Below are positions 25,027 through 33,480 of a DNA stretch of 62,265 nt, in pieces. Source of the stretch: CAZMOK01 sp964644135 (lineage in GTDB: Bacteria; Bacteroidota; Bacteroidia; Bacteroidales; JAGOPY01); contig CAZXWD010000002.1 of the NCBI GenBank assembly GCA_964644135.1, positions 1-62,265 on the forward strand. The letters are read 5' to 3'. The notes under the pieces are model-generated. The model was given only the letters and a program-made list of their open reading frames with translations, made no database searches and had not been told where the DNA came from. Each line of letters begins with the position of its first letter. The stretch's first letter is position 1. Made by a program: the position numbers and the translations under genes.

Positions 25027-25614
25027 ATGCCCAGGACAGAGGAACAATTTGAAGAGATAAGGGAGCAGAAAAGGGCTTTGATCATGAGCACTTCCATGGA
25101 GTTGTTTGCTGAAGAAGGATATCACAATGTGTCCATCAGTAAAATAGCAGATAAAGCGGGAATATCCAAAGGGCTGATGTATAATTACTTCAAAAGCAAA
25201 GAGGCTTTGATAATCAGCATCATAGACGAAGGAATTGAAGAACTCTTCGACCTTTTCGATCCAAACCACGACGGGCACATCACTGATGAGGAGTTCGTAA
25301 ACTTTGTCAGAAAATCAAGCCGGCTTGTACAAGAGAACACAAGGTTCTGGAAACTCTATTTTGCTCTTTTTACACAACCAAAAGTATATCACCTGGTGGA
25401 AGAAAAAACGCAGAAGGTATTCAGCGAAATGATTGAACTTCTTTCTTCATTTTTCTCCAGGAGAGGCATAGAGGATCCGGAAACGGAAGCTGTGCTTTTT
25501 GGCGCAATGCTTGATGGAATAGCCTACAATTATGTTATGAATCCAGGGCTGTTCCCGCTTGAAAATATAACCGAAAAAATCATAACACGATATATACGAA
25601 ACCAAAAGAAGTAA
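25027..25614 (+). CDS. TetR-family regulator with an embedded EF-hand-like loop
   Basis: A 195-residue DNA-binding protein. The TetR helix-turn-helix is clear (ALIMSTSMELFAEEGYHNVSI and IADKAGISKGLMYNYFKSKEAL, ~17-62). Residues 78-89 read DPNHDGHITDEE, which fits a canonical 12-residue EF-hand loop: Asp, Asn and Asp at loop positions 1, 3 and 5, Gly at 6, Ile at 8, Thr at 9 and Glu at 12. It is flanked by helices FDLF and FVNFV. EF-hands bind calcium; whether this one does is untested. It heads the operon with the LolA-like protein, two permeases, an ATPase and a barrel, and probably represses it. Confidence 0.85.
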   Translation: MPRTEEQFEEIREQKRALIMSTSMELFAEEGYHNVSISKIADKAGISKGLMYNYFKSKEALIISIIDEGIEELFDLFDPNHDGHITDEEFVNFVRKSSRLVQENTRFWKLYFALFTQPKVYHLVEEKTQKVFSEMIELLSSFFSRRGIEDPETEAVLFGAMLDGIAYNYVMNPGLFPLENITEKIITRYIRNQKK

Positions 25615-25620
25615 TCTGAC

Positions 25621-26388
25621 ATGAAACCTTTAAAGATCCTTTTAGCAATTCTTGCATCATTAATGCTTTCACCTGCAAATGAAGCAGTTGGCCAGAAGAA
25701 TGAAACAGCCAGGGAGGTAATTGAGAAAGCCCACAAGAAAGCAAACGGCGAATCGAGCAAAGGCAATATGACCATGACCATTGTACGGCCTGACTGGACC
25801 AGGGAGATAAGCATGAAAACCTGGTCGCTGGGAACGGAATTCTACATGATCTACATTACCGCCCCGGCAAGGGACAAGGGCCAGGTCTTTATGAAAAGGC
25901 ATGAAGATATGTGGAACTGGATGCCCAATATCAACCGGATGATAAAGCTGCCCCCCTCAATGATGGGCCAATCATGGATGGGATCGGATTTCACCAATGA
26001 CGACCTGGTTAAAATGAATTCTATTATTGATGACTATGAACATGAATTTGTAGGGGAAGGAGTAGTTGACGGGCATGAATGCCATAAGATAGAACTGATA
26101 CCCAAACCCGATGCCGCCGTTGTGTGGGGCAAGATCATCATGTGGGTGTCGAAGGATGAGTATTTTGAAATGAAAGCAGAGTATTATGACGAGGAAGAAG
26201 AACTTGTCAACACTATGCTCGCAAGCGAAATAGAGAAAATGGGCGACCGCAGGCTGCCGTCGAAAATGAATATGATACCTGCCGACAAGGAAGGCCATGA
26301 AACCCGGATGCATATGGTTGAGATGGAATTCAATATACCTATCGAAGAATCATTTTTCTCTCAGCAGAATATGAAAAGGATCAGGTAA
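25621..26388 (+). CDS. LolA-like outer-membrane lipoprotein-sorting protein
   Basis: A 255-residue exported protein. The signal peptide (ILLAILASLMLSPANEAVG) ends near residue 25. The mature part has the LolA-like half-barrel pattern: TAREVIEKAHKKANGESSKGNMTMTIV, then SMKTWSLGTEFYMIYITAPARDKGQVFMK and a Trp/Met-rich segment HEDMWNWMPNINRMIKLPPSMM (~98-119). These proteins carry acylated cargo across the periplasm; the Pfam LolA_like group often accompanies RND or ABC lipid exporters. It follows the regulator by six bases and precedes the permease by 20. Confidence 0.85.
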   Translation: MKPLKILLAILASLMLSPANEAVGQKNETAREVIEKAHKKANGESSKGNMTMTIVRPDWTREISMKTWSLGTEFYMIYITAPARDKGQVFMKRHEDMWNWMPNINRMIKLPPSMMGQSWMGSDFTNDDLVKMNSIIDDYEHEFVGEGVVDGHECHKIELIPKPDAAVVWGKIIMWVSKDEYFEMKAEYYDEEEELVNTMLASEIEKMGDRRLPSKMNMIPADKEGHETRMHMVEMEFNIPIEESFFSQQNMKRIR

Positions 26389-26408
26389 AAACAGGAAAAC
26401 TGTCAGAA

Positions 26409-27656
26409 ATGAAAGAGTATTTGAAAATAGCATGGCGTAACCTGTGGAGGAACAAAAAAAGGACCCTCATTACGGTCGCTTCCATATTCTTTGCCATCTT
26501 CCTTGCACTGATCATGCGCTCAATGCAACTGGGCAGCTATGAAATGATGGTAAACAACTCGGTGAAGACTTCCACAGGGTATATTCAGATCCACAAAAAA
26601 GGATACTGGGACGACAAGACCATCAACAATACCTTTGAACTTACCGACAAACTTGATGAAAAGATCAGTAAGACAGATAACATTTCCCTGGCGATCCCGA
26701 GAATTGAATCATTCGCACTGGCCTCATTTGAAAAAGTAACAGAAGAAGATACCACGAACAAGACGAAAGGCGCAGCAGTGATAGGGACACGCCTTGAGAC
26801 TGAAGACAAACTTATCGACTTAAAAGGCAAAGTAACAGAAGGTGAATTCTTCACCGGCCCCGACGATGGGGTTTTGATTGCTGAAGGGCTGGCCGATTAT
26901 CTCAGAATAGGTGTCAATGACTCGCTGGTGCTGCTTGGGCAGGGATACCACGGGGTTACAGCATCGGGGCTTTTCCCTGTCAGGGGCATAATAGAAATGC
27001 TGACCCCTGAAATGAACAACACCCTCATATATATGTCGCTCGAAAGGGCCCAGGAGCTATATGGGGCGTACGGAAGGGCTACCTCACACTCTTTTATGCT
27101 TGAAGATCCTGACAGGATAGAAATCACCCGTGAAAAGCTGGCTGAAATCAGCCCAGGTAACCTGGAAGTGATGACCTGGGACCAGATGCTGACCGAACTG
27201 GTGCAACAAATTGAAAGTGACAATATCAGCGGACTGTTCATGCTGGGCATTCTTTACCTGGTTGTTGGGTTCGGCATACTCGGCACTGTAATAATGATGA
27301 CAATGGAAAGAAAACGTGAGTTCGGCATCATGGTGGCGGTAGGTATGCGAAAATACAAGCTGAACATCATCCTTTTTATAGAAACGGTTGTGATCACCGT
27401 ACTGGGTATCCTGTCAGGTGCCCTGGCCAGCATACCTGTCATAATATATTTCAGGGAAAACCCGATAAAACTCACAGGCGAGGCGGCAGAAGCCATGCTC
27501 GAGTTCAACATCGAGCCAATCCTGCCTTTCCTGCTGGAACCCGGCTTCTATTTTAACCAGGGAATCACAGTCCTGATCATTGCACTTGTGGCATTCCTGT
27601 ATCCCCTGAAAACAATATCAGGGATGAAGGTGGTAAATGCAATCAAGGGTAAATAA
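26409..27656 (+). CDS. ABC transporter permease 1 (FtsX/MacB/LolC-E type)
   Basis: A 415-residue inner-membrane permease. The N-terminus WRNLWRNKKRTLITVASIFFAIFLAL includes the first membrane helix (~18-34). A large periplasmic domain follows (~40-270). The FtsX domain holds three helices (~275-300, ~322-350 and ~380-405), with the cytoplasmic coupling loop TMERKREFGIMVAVGMRKYKLN (~298-319). Proteins of this class do not pump through a pore; they shuttle lipoproteins or envelope lipids to a periplasmic partner. The partner here is likely the adjacent LolA-like protein. Confidence 0.88.
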   Translation: MKEYLKIAWRNLWRNKKRTLITVASIFFAIFLALIMRSMQLGSYEMMVNNSVKTSTGYIQIHKKGYWDDKTINNTFELTDKLDEKISKTDNISLAIPRIESFALASFEKVTEEDTTNKTKGAAVIGTRLETEDKLIDLKGKVTEGEFFTGPDDGVLIAEGLADYLRIGVNDSLVLLGQGYHGVTASGLFPVRGIIEMLTPEMNNTLIYMSLERAQELYGAYGRATSHSFMLEDPDRIEITREKLAEISPGNLEVMTWDQMLTELVQQIESDNISGLFMLGILYLVVGFGILGTVIMMTMERKREFGIMVAVGMRKYKLNIILFIETVVITVLGILSGALASIPVIIYFRENPIKLTGEAAEAMLEFNIEPILPFLLEPGFYFNQGITVLIIALVAFLYPLKTISGMKVVNAIKGK

Positions 27657-27671
27657 CAAAAATCAGCAGTC

Positions 27672-28895
27672 ATGATATTCGCAATAGCATGGAGAAATAT
27701 CTGGAGGAACAAAACAAGGAGCATTGTGGTGATCCTTGCCATTATGATAGGCCTGTTCGGCTCCCTGTTCATCATTGCCCTTATGAATGGCGTAGTAGAA
27801 CAGAAGATCGACTCTGCCATCAACAACGAGATTAGCCATGTTCAAATACATCATAAGAAGTTTCTTCAGGATAAATCGATAAAGCATTCGATTGAATCAA
27901 GTGCCGAAAAGATCGACAGCATCAGGGAACTGGAAATGGTGAAATCAGTGGCAGCCAGGTTAAAGACAACAGCTATGGCTTCTACGGCCGCCAGTGCAAC
28001 TGGGGTAACCATAAACGGGATAGACCCCGATATTGAAAAGAATTTGACGCGCATCCACACAGCGCTGGTGGATGGCGATTACTTTGAAAGGAAGTCGAGA
28101 ACCCCGCTCATACTTGTCAGCAAGGAATTTGCCGACGAGCTCAATGCAAAGACAGGTTCAAAAGTGGTCGTAACCATCCAGGACACTGAGGGAGTCCTCA
28201 CTTATGGGCTATTCAGGGTAACCGGCATATATAAGACTGATAATAAAGTGTTTGACCAACAAAACGTCTTTGTGGAAAAGAAAGAACTTGCAGAGCTTAT
28301 ACATGCAAGCCAGGAAAAATCGACCGAAATTGCCGTGCTCCTTCATGAAACTGACAATACAAATATTGCTGCAGAGAAACTCAGGTCGATGTTCCCCAAC
28401 CTGGAGGTGCTTACCTGGAAAAAGATCCAGCCTCTGCTGCTGGGCCTCTCATCCATGATGGAGCAATTCTCCATTTTTTTGCTCGTGATCATTCTGGTTG
28501 CCCTTGCTTTCGGTATCATCAACACTATGCTTATGGTGATACTGGAAAGAACACAGGAACTTGGAATGCTCATGGCTGTAGGAATGAATAAAAGAAGGGT
28601 GTTCATTATGATCATGCTCGAAACGGTCTTTTTATCCCTGGTGGGCACCATATTTGGCATAGCTATAAGTGCCGTAGTGATAGAAATAACAGGGATGAAC
28701 GGGATCAATTTCGCAGCATGGGCCGAAGGATTTGAGTCGCTTGGCTACAGCGCCCTTGTTTATCCTTCGCTGTACCTGTCGTTTTATATCCTGCTGACAG
28801 GAATGGTATTGCTAACGGCTATTCTTTCATCCATATACCCGGCAAGAAAAGCCCTGAAGCTAGACCCTGCAGAAGCCATCAGGGAAGATGCCTGA
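27672..28895 (+). CDS. ABC transporter permease 2 (FtsX/MacB/LolC-E type)
   Basis: A 407-residue partner of the preceding permease and only distantly similar to it. Its N-terminus WRNIWRNKTRSIVVILAIMIGLFGSLFI has the same membrane-helix layout. A periplasmic domain (~45-260) carries an SATGVTINGIDPDIEK stretch. The FtsX domain includes the coupling helix ILERTQELGMLMAVGMNKRRVF (~292-313) and ends with the phrase YPARKALKLDPAEAIRE. The two permeases, each with its own FtsX domain, suggest a heterodimer like LolC/LolE. Its stop overlaps a possible ATG for the ATPase gene. Confidence 0.88.
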   Translation: MIFAIAWRNIWRNKTRSIVVILAIMIGLFGSLFIIALMNGVVEQKIDSAINNEISHVQIHHKKFLQDKSIKHSIESSAEKIDSIRELEMVKSVAARLKTTAMASTAASATGVTINGIDPDIEKNLTRIHTALVDGDYFERKSRTPLILVSKEFADELNAKTGSKVVVTIQDTEGVLTYGLFRVTGIYKTDNKVFDQQNVFVEKKELAELIHASQEKSTEIAVLLHETDNTNIAAEKLRSMFPNLEVLTWKKIQPLLLGLSSMMEQFSIFLLVIILVALAFGIINTMLMVILERTQELGMLMAVGMNKRRVFIMIMLETVFLSLVGTIFGIAISAVVIEITGMNGINFAAWAEGFESLGYSALVYPSLYLSFYILLTGMVLLTAILSSIYPARKALKLDPAEAIREDA

Positions 28896-28929
28896 ATATA
28901 ATGTTGAACAACATCAAGAAAAAAATAAA

Positions 28930-29613
28930 ATGGGAATCATCAGAACAAAGGATCTTTACAAAGTTTACCGCGAAACAAAAGTTCCGGTACATGCCGTCAA
29001 TGGTATTTCGATAGATTTTGATGAAGCAGAATTCACTGCAATAGTAGGCCCTTCAGGCTCAGGCAAGACCACATTGCTGAATATGATCGGCGGCCTGGAC
29101 TCACCCACAAAAGGTGCGGTCCATATCAACGGCACAAACGTAACAGAGCTCTCCTCACGGGAGATAACAGATTTCCGGCTGAAAAACATCGGATTTGTTT
29201 TCCAGTCGTTCAACCTTATCCCTGTCCTTACTGCTATAGAAAACGTGGAATTCATCATGCAGTTGCAGGGAGTAAAAAAGGCTGACAGGCGAAGCAGGGC
29301 AAGGGAACTGCTGGAGGCAGTAGGTCTTGAGGATAAGATCAACAACCGCCCCGGTGACCTGTCGGGTGGTCAGCAGCAAAGGGTTTCCGTAGCAAGGGCA
29401 CTGGCATCGAAGCCACGGTTCATACTTGCCGACGAGCCAACGGCCAGTCTCGATTCAAAATCGACCAGTGAATTGCTCGATATCATGATGGAAATGAATG
29501 AAAAGTATAAAACAACTTTCATTTTTTCGACCCACGACCAGCGTGTAGTTGACAAAGCCAGGCGGATCGTGACCATTGAGGACGGGAAAGTTGTGGAAGA
29601 CAAAAACGTATGA
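28930..29613 (+). CDS. ABC transporter ATP-binding protein (LolD/MacB-like)
   Basis: A ~227-residue ATPase that drives the two preceding permeases. It has Walker A GPSGSGKTT (~40-48), the Q-loop FVFQSFNLIPVL, the signature LSGGQQQRVSVARALASKP (~144-162), Walker B ILADEPTASLD (~166-176) and the switch His in FSTHDQR. I start it at the ATG at 28930 (MGIIRTKDLYKVY), as in LolD homologues. An upstream in-frame ATG at 28888 overlaps the permease stop and would add 14 residues of low-complexity sequence. Confidence 0.92.
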   Translation: MGIIRTKDLYKVYRETKVPVHAVNGISIDFDEAEFTAIVGPSGSGKTTLLNMIGGLDSPTKGAVHINGTNVTELSSREITDFRLKNIGFVFQSFNLIPVLTAIENVEFIMQLQGVKKADRRSRARELLEAVGLEDKINNRPGDLSGGQQQRVSVARALASKPRFILADEPTASLDSKSTSELLDIMMEMNEKYKTTFIFSTHDQRVVDKARRIVTIEDGKVVEDKNV

Positions 29614-29619
29614 CAGGAT

Positions 29620-30792
29620 ATGTCAGTTAAAAGATCTATCATATTTACAGTAGTATTATCATTCTTCCTGATAAACAGTCTTTCGGCCCAGTTCACTGAA
29701 AGGAAATGGAGCCTTAACGGACACCTGCAAACGCTGAACAACGTATGGGTCCCGCCTTCTTCGGGGCAATGGCAGACAATGACGTCACTGACAAACCGTC
29801 TTGATTTCCGGTGGTACCCTTCACGTTCCTTCTCGTTGCACATCGGTGGAAGGAATATCATGAACCTCGGGCAAATGGTACAGGCCAATTACCCATACTA
29901 TGCTGAGATCGCCACAATGGAAACCGGTTATCTCGAGTTGACAAAGCAATGGGTGAGCGACTCTTCCTATTTTATCTATTCAAATGTCGACCGGGCAAAT
30001 GTGAAATTCATTGCGGGAAAATTCGAGATAACGGCAGGGCGCCAGCGGATTAACTGGGGAGTGAACATGGTGTGGAATCCCAATGATATTTTCAATACCT
30101 TCAATTATTTTGATTTCGACTATGTAGAACGGCCCGGATGCGATGCCGTACACATGCAATACTATACAGGTTCAACATCCTCCCTGCAGTTTGCTTTCAA
30201 ACTTGATAAAGATAAGGACATCACAACAGCCCTTATGTATAAATTCAATAAGTGGAATTATGATTTCCAGTTCTTCGGAGGTTTGATGGAACAAGACCTG
30301 GTGGCCGGTGCCGGCTGGTCGGGGGATATCGAGGGTGCCGGTTTCACGGGAGAGCTGAGCTATTTTCTCGACAAAGATGAAAATGTGGATACAAACGGTG
30401 TTTTCGTAGGTTCAATAGGATTGAACTATACCTTCTCCAACAGCCTGTACATTGCCGGCTCCTATCTGTACAACAGTGCAGGCACCACAGGGCCGGCAGG
30501 TTACGGCACCGTTTTCACCCTTTTCCTCGATATAAATGCAAAAACCTTCACCCTGGCCCGGCATTCTGTCTTTGCCCAGGCTTCATACCCGATAACGCCT
30601 CTAATAAAAGTTGATGCTGCCGCTATTTTCAACCCTAATGATAAATCAGGCTTTTTCGGACCCTCAGTTGATTTTTCACTAACAAGCAACATATCACTGT
30701 TTCTTATAAGCCAGATATTCTGGGGTGACCCTTTGACAGAGTTTGGCGATTATGGGACTCTTACCTACCTGCGACTCAAATGGAGTTTTTAA
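29620..30792 (+). CDS. Outer-membrane beta-barrel protein, DUF1302-like
   Basis: A 390-residue outer-membrane protein. The signal peptide (SIIFTVVLSFFLINSLSAQ) ends near residue 24. The mature part is alternating amphipathic strands with many aromatic ends. It carries the DUF1302-like phrase AGRQRINWGVNMVWNPNDIFN (~139-159). The protein closes with a strand ending in LKWSF, the C-terminal Phe usual for barrels. In proteobacteria, DUF1302 barrels pair with DUF1329 LolA-like proteins and RND exporters, which matches the gene content here. It starts six bases after the ATPase stop and ends the operon. Confidence 0.8.
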   Translation: MSVKRSIIFTVVLSFFLINSLSAQFTERKWSLNGHLQTLNNVWVPPSSGQWQTMTSLTNRLDFRWYPSRSFSLHIGGRNIMNLGQMVQANYPYYAEIATMETGYLELTKQWVSDSSYFIYSNVDRANVKFIAGKFEITAGRQRINWGVNMVWNPNDIFNTFNYFDFDYVERPGCDAVHMQYYTGSTSSLQFAFKLDKDKDITTALMYKFNKWNYDFQFFGGLMEQDLVAGAGWSGDIEGAGFTGELSYFLDKDENVDTNGVFVGSIGLNYTFSNSLYIAGSYLYNSAGTTGPAGYGTVFTLFLDINAKTFTLARHSVFAQASYPITPLIKVDAAAIFNPNDKSGFFGPSVDFSLTSNISLFLISQIFWGDPLTEFGDYGTLTYLRLKWSF

Positions 30793-30838
30793 CTTGTTGA
30801 AAAAGACCCCGATCCGACCACTAAAAATTCTCCCAAAA

Positions 30839-30870
30839 TTTGGCAGATTGAATATTTTAAGCTAATTTTG
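30839..30870 (+). promoter_or_regulatory. Promoter of rpsO (-33 TTTG, -7 TAATTTTG)
   Basis: TTTG at 30839-30842 and TAATTTTG at 30863-30870 are 20 bases apart. The rpsO ATG is 37 bases further on. Confidence 0.62.
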
Positions 30871-30907
30871 CACGCTCATAAAAAATCAAGAAAAATAAAT
30901 CTGGATC

Positions 30908-31177
30908 ATGCATCTTACATCCGAAGAGAAAAAAAAGGCATTCAAAGAATACGGAAAATCTGAATTTGATTCAGGTTCGACCGAAGCACAGGTAGCGCTT
31001 TTTACACAAAGGATCAAGTACCTTACCGATCATCTTAAAGGCAACAAGAAGGACAACCAGACAAGGCGTTCGCTTGTATTGATGGTTGGTAGAAGGCGCA
31101 GGCTGCTGGATTATCTCAAGCATAAGGATATCGAGCGCTATCGTGCCCTAATTAAAAAACTAGGAATCAGGAAATAA
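30908..31177 (+). CDS. rpsO: 30S ribosomal protein S15
   Basis: An 89-residue ribosomal protein, the normal length, that binds 16S rRNA early in small-subunit assembly. Recognisable features are SEEKKKAFKEYGKSEFDSGSTEAQVALFTQRI (~5-36), LTDHLKGNKKDNQTRRSLVLMVGRRRRLLDYL (~38-69) and the closing IKKLGIRK. The pnp gene follows, the same order as in many bacteria, but a terminator at 31200-31224 separates them here. Confidence 0.97.
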   Translation: MHLTSEEKKKAFKEYGKSEFDSGSTEAQVALFTQRIKYLTDHLKGNKKDNQTRRSLVLMVGRRRRLLDYLKHKDIERYRALIKKLGIRK

Positions 31178-31199
31178 AATAAAAGAGTAGGTTTAAAAA

Positions 31200-31224
31200 G
31201 GCAATTACTTGATTGCCTTTTTTT
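31200..31224 (+). terminator. Terminator between rpsO and pnp
   Basis: GGCAAT (31200-31205) pairs with ATTGCC (31212-31217) around a 6-base loop, with five A before and seven T after, so it could act in both directions. It may be a partial attenuator, since pnp follows 46 bases downstream. Confidence 0.8.
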
Positions 31225-31269
31225 ATTTATTGCTGAAAGTAGAAAAACGAAAAAGAAAGAGAAGAAAAA

Positions 31270-33408
31270 ATGTTAAACAAAGGTATTATCAAGTCCTTCG
31301 ATCTGGGTGATGGGAGGACTATTTCAATAGAGACCGGCAGGCTTGCCAAGCAGGCATCAGGTGCTGTTGTTGTGAAAATTGACGGAACGATGCTTCTTGC
31401 AACCGTAGTTGCAAGCAAAGAACCTAAAGAAGATGTGAATTTCCTTCCGCTTACTGTGGAATACAAAGAAAAATATGCTGCAACCGGGAAATTCCCCGGC
31501 GGTTTCTTTAAGCGGGAGGCCCGGCCATCCGACTATGAGATACTTATCGCGAGGTTGGTTGACCGTGCACTCAGACCCCTTTTCCCTGACAACTACCACC
31601 ATGAAACTCAGGTACAGATAACACTTGTTTCCGGAGATAAAAAAAACACACCCGATGTACTGGCAGCACTTGCTGCTTCTGCAGCGTTAACTGTTTCGGA
31701 TATCCCTTTCAACGGGCCTATTTCGGAGGTCAGGGTAGCCAGGATCAACGGCGACTTCATCATCAATCCCACAATTTCACAACTTGAGGATGTAGACCTT
31801 GACCTTATGGTAGCTGGCACTTCTGATAACATTGTGATGGTGGAAGGTGAAATGAAGGAAGTCTCGGAGAAGGAAATGCTCGAGGCCATTGAAATTGCCC
31901 ATAAAGCCATCAAGATAGAATGTAATGCACAACTTGAACTGGCCGGTGAAATCAATGAAAAGATCAATAAGTGGGAGCTGGGCGAAAGCAGCAGTGATCC
32001 CGAACTGGAAAAATCCATCCACAAGTTTGCATACGACAGGTTTTACCAGATCGCAGCCAGGGGCATAGCCAACAAGCATGAAAGGAGTGAAGAATTCTCG
32101 GCTGTAGAGCAGGAATTTATCGAAGGAATGCCGGAAGAGGAGCTTGAAGAAAAAGATTCGCTTATCTCCGAATATTTCCATGATGTTCAGAAAGAAGCCG
32201 TAAGGAATTGTGTCCTCAACGAAGGAAAACGTCTGGACGGCAGGGCTAACGACGAAATCCGCCCGATATGGTGCGAGATTGATTACCTGCCGGCAGCGCA
32301 TGGCTCAGCCATTTTCACAAGAGGCGAAACACAGGCACTTGTCACCACTACACTGGGGACAAAGCTCGACGAGCAAACAATTGATGGGGCGGTATTCGAA
32401 GGCACCAGCAATTTCCTGTTGCATTACAACTTTCCCGGATTCTCAACAGGAGAGGTGAAACCGATCAGGGGGACAAGCCGCAGGGAAATAGGCCACGGCA
32501 ACCTTGCCCAGCGTGCCCTTAAACCGGTGATACCCGGAGATGATTCCAATCCATACACCATCAGGGTGGTCAGCGACATACTTGAATCAAATGGCTCTTC
32601 ATCAATGGCTACAGTCTGCGGAGGCACGCTGGCACTCATGGATGCGGGGGTCAAGATCAACAAACCGGTTTCGGGGATTGCCATGGGGCTCATATCCAAC
32701 CCCGAATCAGGCAAGTATGCTGTACTTTCCGATATACTTGGCGACGAAGACCACCTTGGCGACATGGATTTCAAGGTAACCGGAACAGTTGACGGCATCA
32801 CTGCCTGCCAGATGGACATTAAGATCGAAGGCCTTTCTTTCGAGATCCTTTCAGATGCCCTTGAACAGGCAAAAAAAGGCAGGTTGCACATCCTCAACGA
32901 AATGCTGAAGGTTATCGAGAAGCCAAGGGAAGATTACAAACCTCACGTGCCGAGGATCGAAAAGATGACCGTGAACAAGGAGTTCATTGGTGCGATCATA
33001 GGCCCCGGTGGAAAGATCATCCAGGAGATCCAGAACTCAACCGGCGCCACTATTGTGATAGAAGAGGTTGGTGAGTTTGGTGTGATCGATATTTTCGCAC
33101 ATGATAAGGAATCGATCGAAGCCGCAAAGGCCAAGATCAAAGATATCATTGCCATTCCTGAAGTTGGAGAAGTATATGACGGCCTTATCAAGACAATTGT
33201 CAATTTCGGTGCATTTGTAGAGATACTTCCCGGAAAGGAAGGGTTGCTGCACATATCCGAGATCGACTGGAGGAGGATCGAAGATGTCAACAAAGAGCTT
33301 AAAGTAGGCGACAGGGTCGAGGTGAAACTCATTGGTATCGACAACAGCACAGGAAAGCTGAAATTATCCCGTAAAGCACTGCTCCCCAAGCCGGAAAAAA
33401 GGCAATAA
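31270..33408 (+). CDS. pnp: Polyribonucleotide nucleotidyltransferase (PNPase)
   Basis: A 712-residue trimeric 3'-5' exoribonuclease that uses phosphate to release nucleoside diphosphates. Two RNase PH domains are evident: the first with KFPGGFFKREARPSDYEIL (~76-94), the second with RLDGRANDEIRPI (~319-331), GTSRREIGHGNLAQRAL (~401-417) and the catalytic-site segment GDEDHLGDMDFKVTG. A KH domain follows (IGPGGKIIQEIQNSTGA, ~576-592) and an S1 domain (GEVYDGLIKTIVNFGAFVEILPG, ~634-656). Length and order are those of a complete enzyme. Confidence 0.97.
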   Translation: MLNKGIIKSFDLGDGRTISIETGRLAKQASGAVVVKIDGTMLLATVVASKEPKEDVNFLPLTVEYKEKYAATGKFPGGFFKREARPSDYEILIARLVDRALRPLFPDNYHHETQVQITLVSGDKKNTPDVLAALAASAALTVSDIPFNGPISEVRVARINGDFIINPTISQLEDVDLDLMVAGTSDNIVMVEGEMKEVSEKEMLEAIEIAHKAIKIECNAQLELAGEINEKINKWELGESSSDPELEKSIHKFAYDRFYQIAARGIANKHERSEEFSAVEQEFIEGMPEEELEEKDSLISEYFHDVQKEAVRNCVLNEGKRLDGRANDEIRPIWCEIDYLPAAHGSAIFTRGETQALVTTTLGTKLDEQTIDGAVFEGTSNFLLHYNFPGFSTGEVKPIRGTSRREIGHGNLAQRALKPVIPGDDSNPYTIRVVSDILESNGSSSMATVCGGTLALMDAGVKINKPVSGIAMGLISNPESGKYAVLSDILGDEDHLGDMDFKVTGTVDGITACQMDIKIEGLSFEILSDALEQAKKGRLHILNEMLKVIEKPREDYKPHVPRIEKMTVNKEFIGAIIGPGGKIIQEIQNSTGATIVIEEVGEFGVIDIFAHDKESIEAAKAKIKDIIAIPEVGEVYDGLIKTIVNFGAFVEILPGKEGLLHISEIDWRRIEDVNKELKVGDRVEVKLIGIDNSTGKLKLSRKALLPKPEKRQ

Positions 33409-33480
33409 TTTTTTTTGTAACCTGCCGTATAATCATGCGTAGAATTTTTATAGTTTTAGCGCATAGATTATGTCTGTTTT

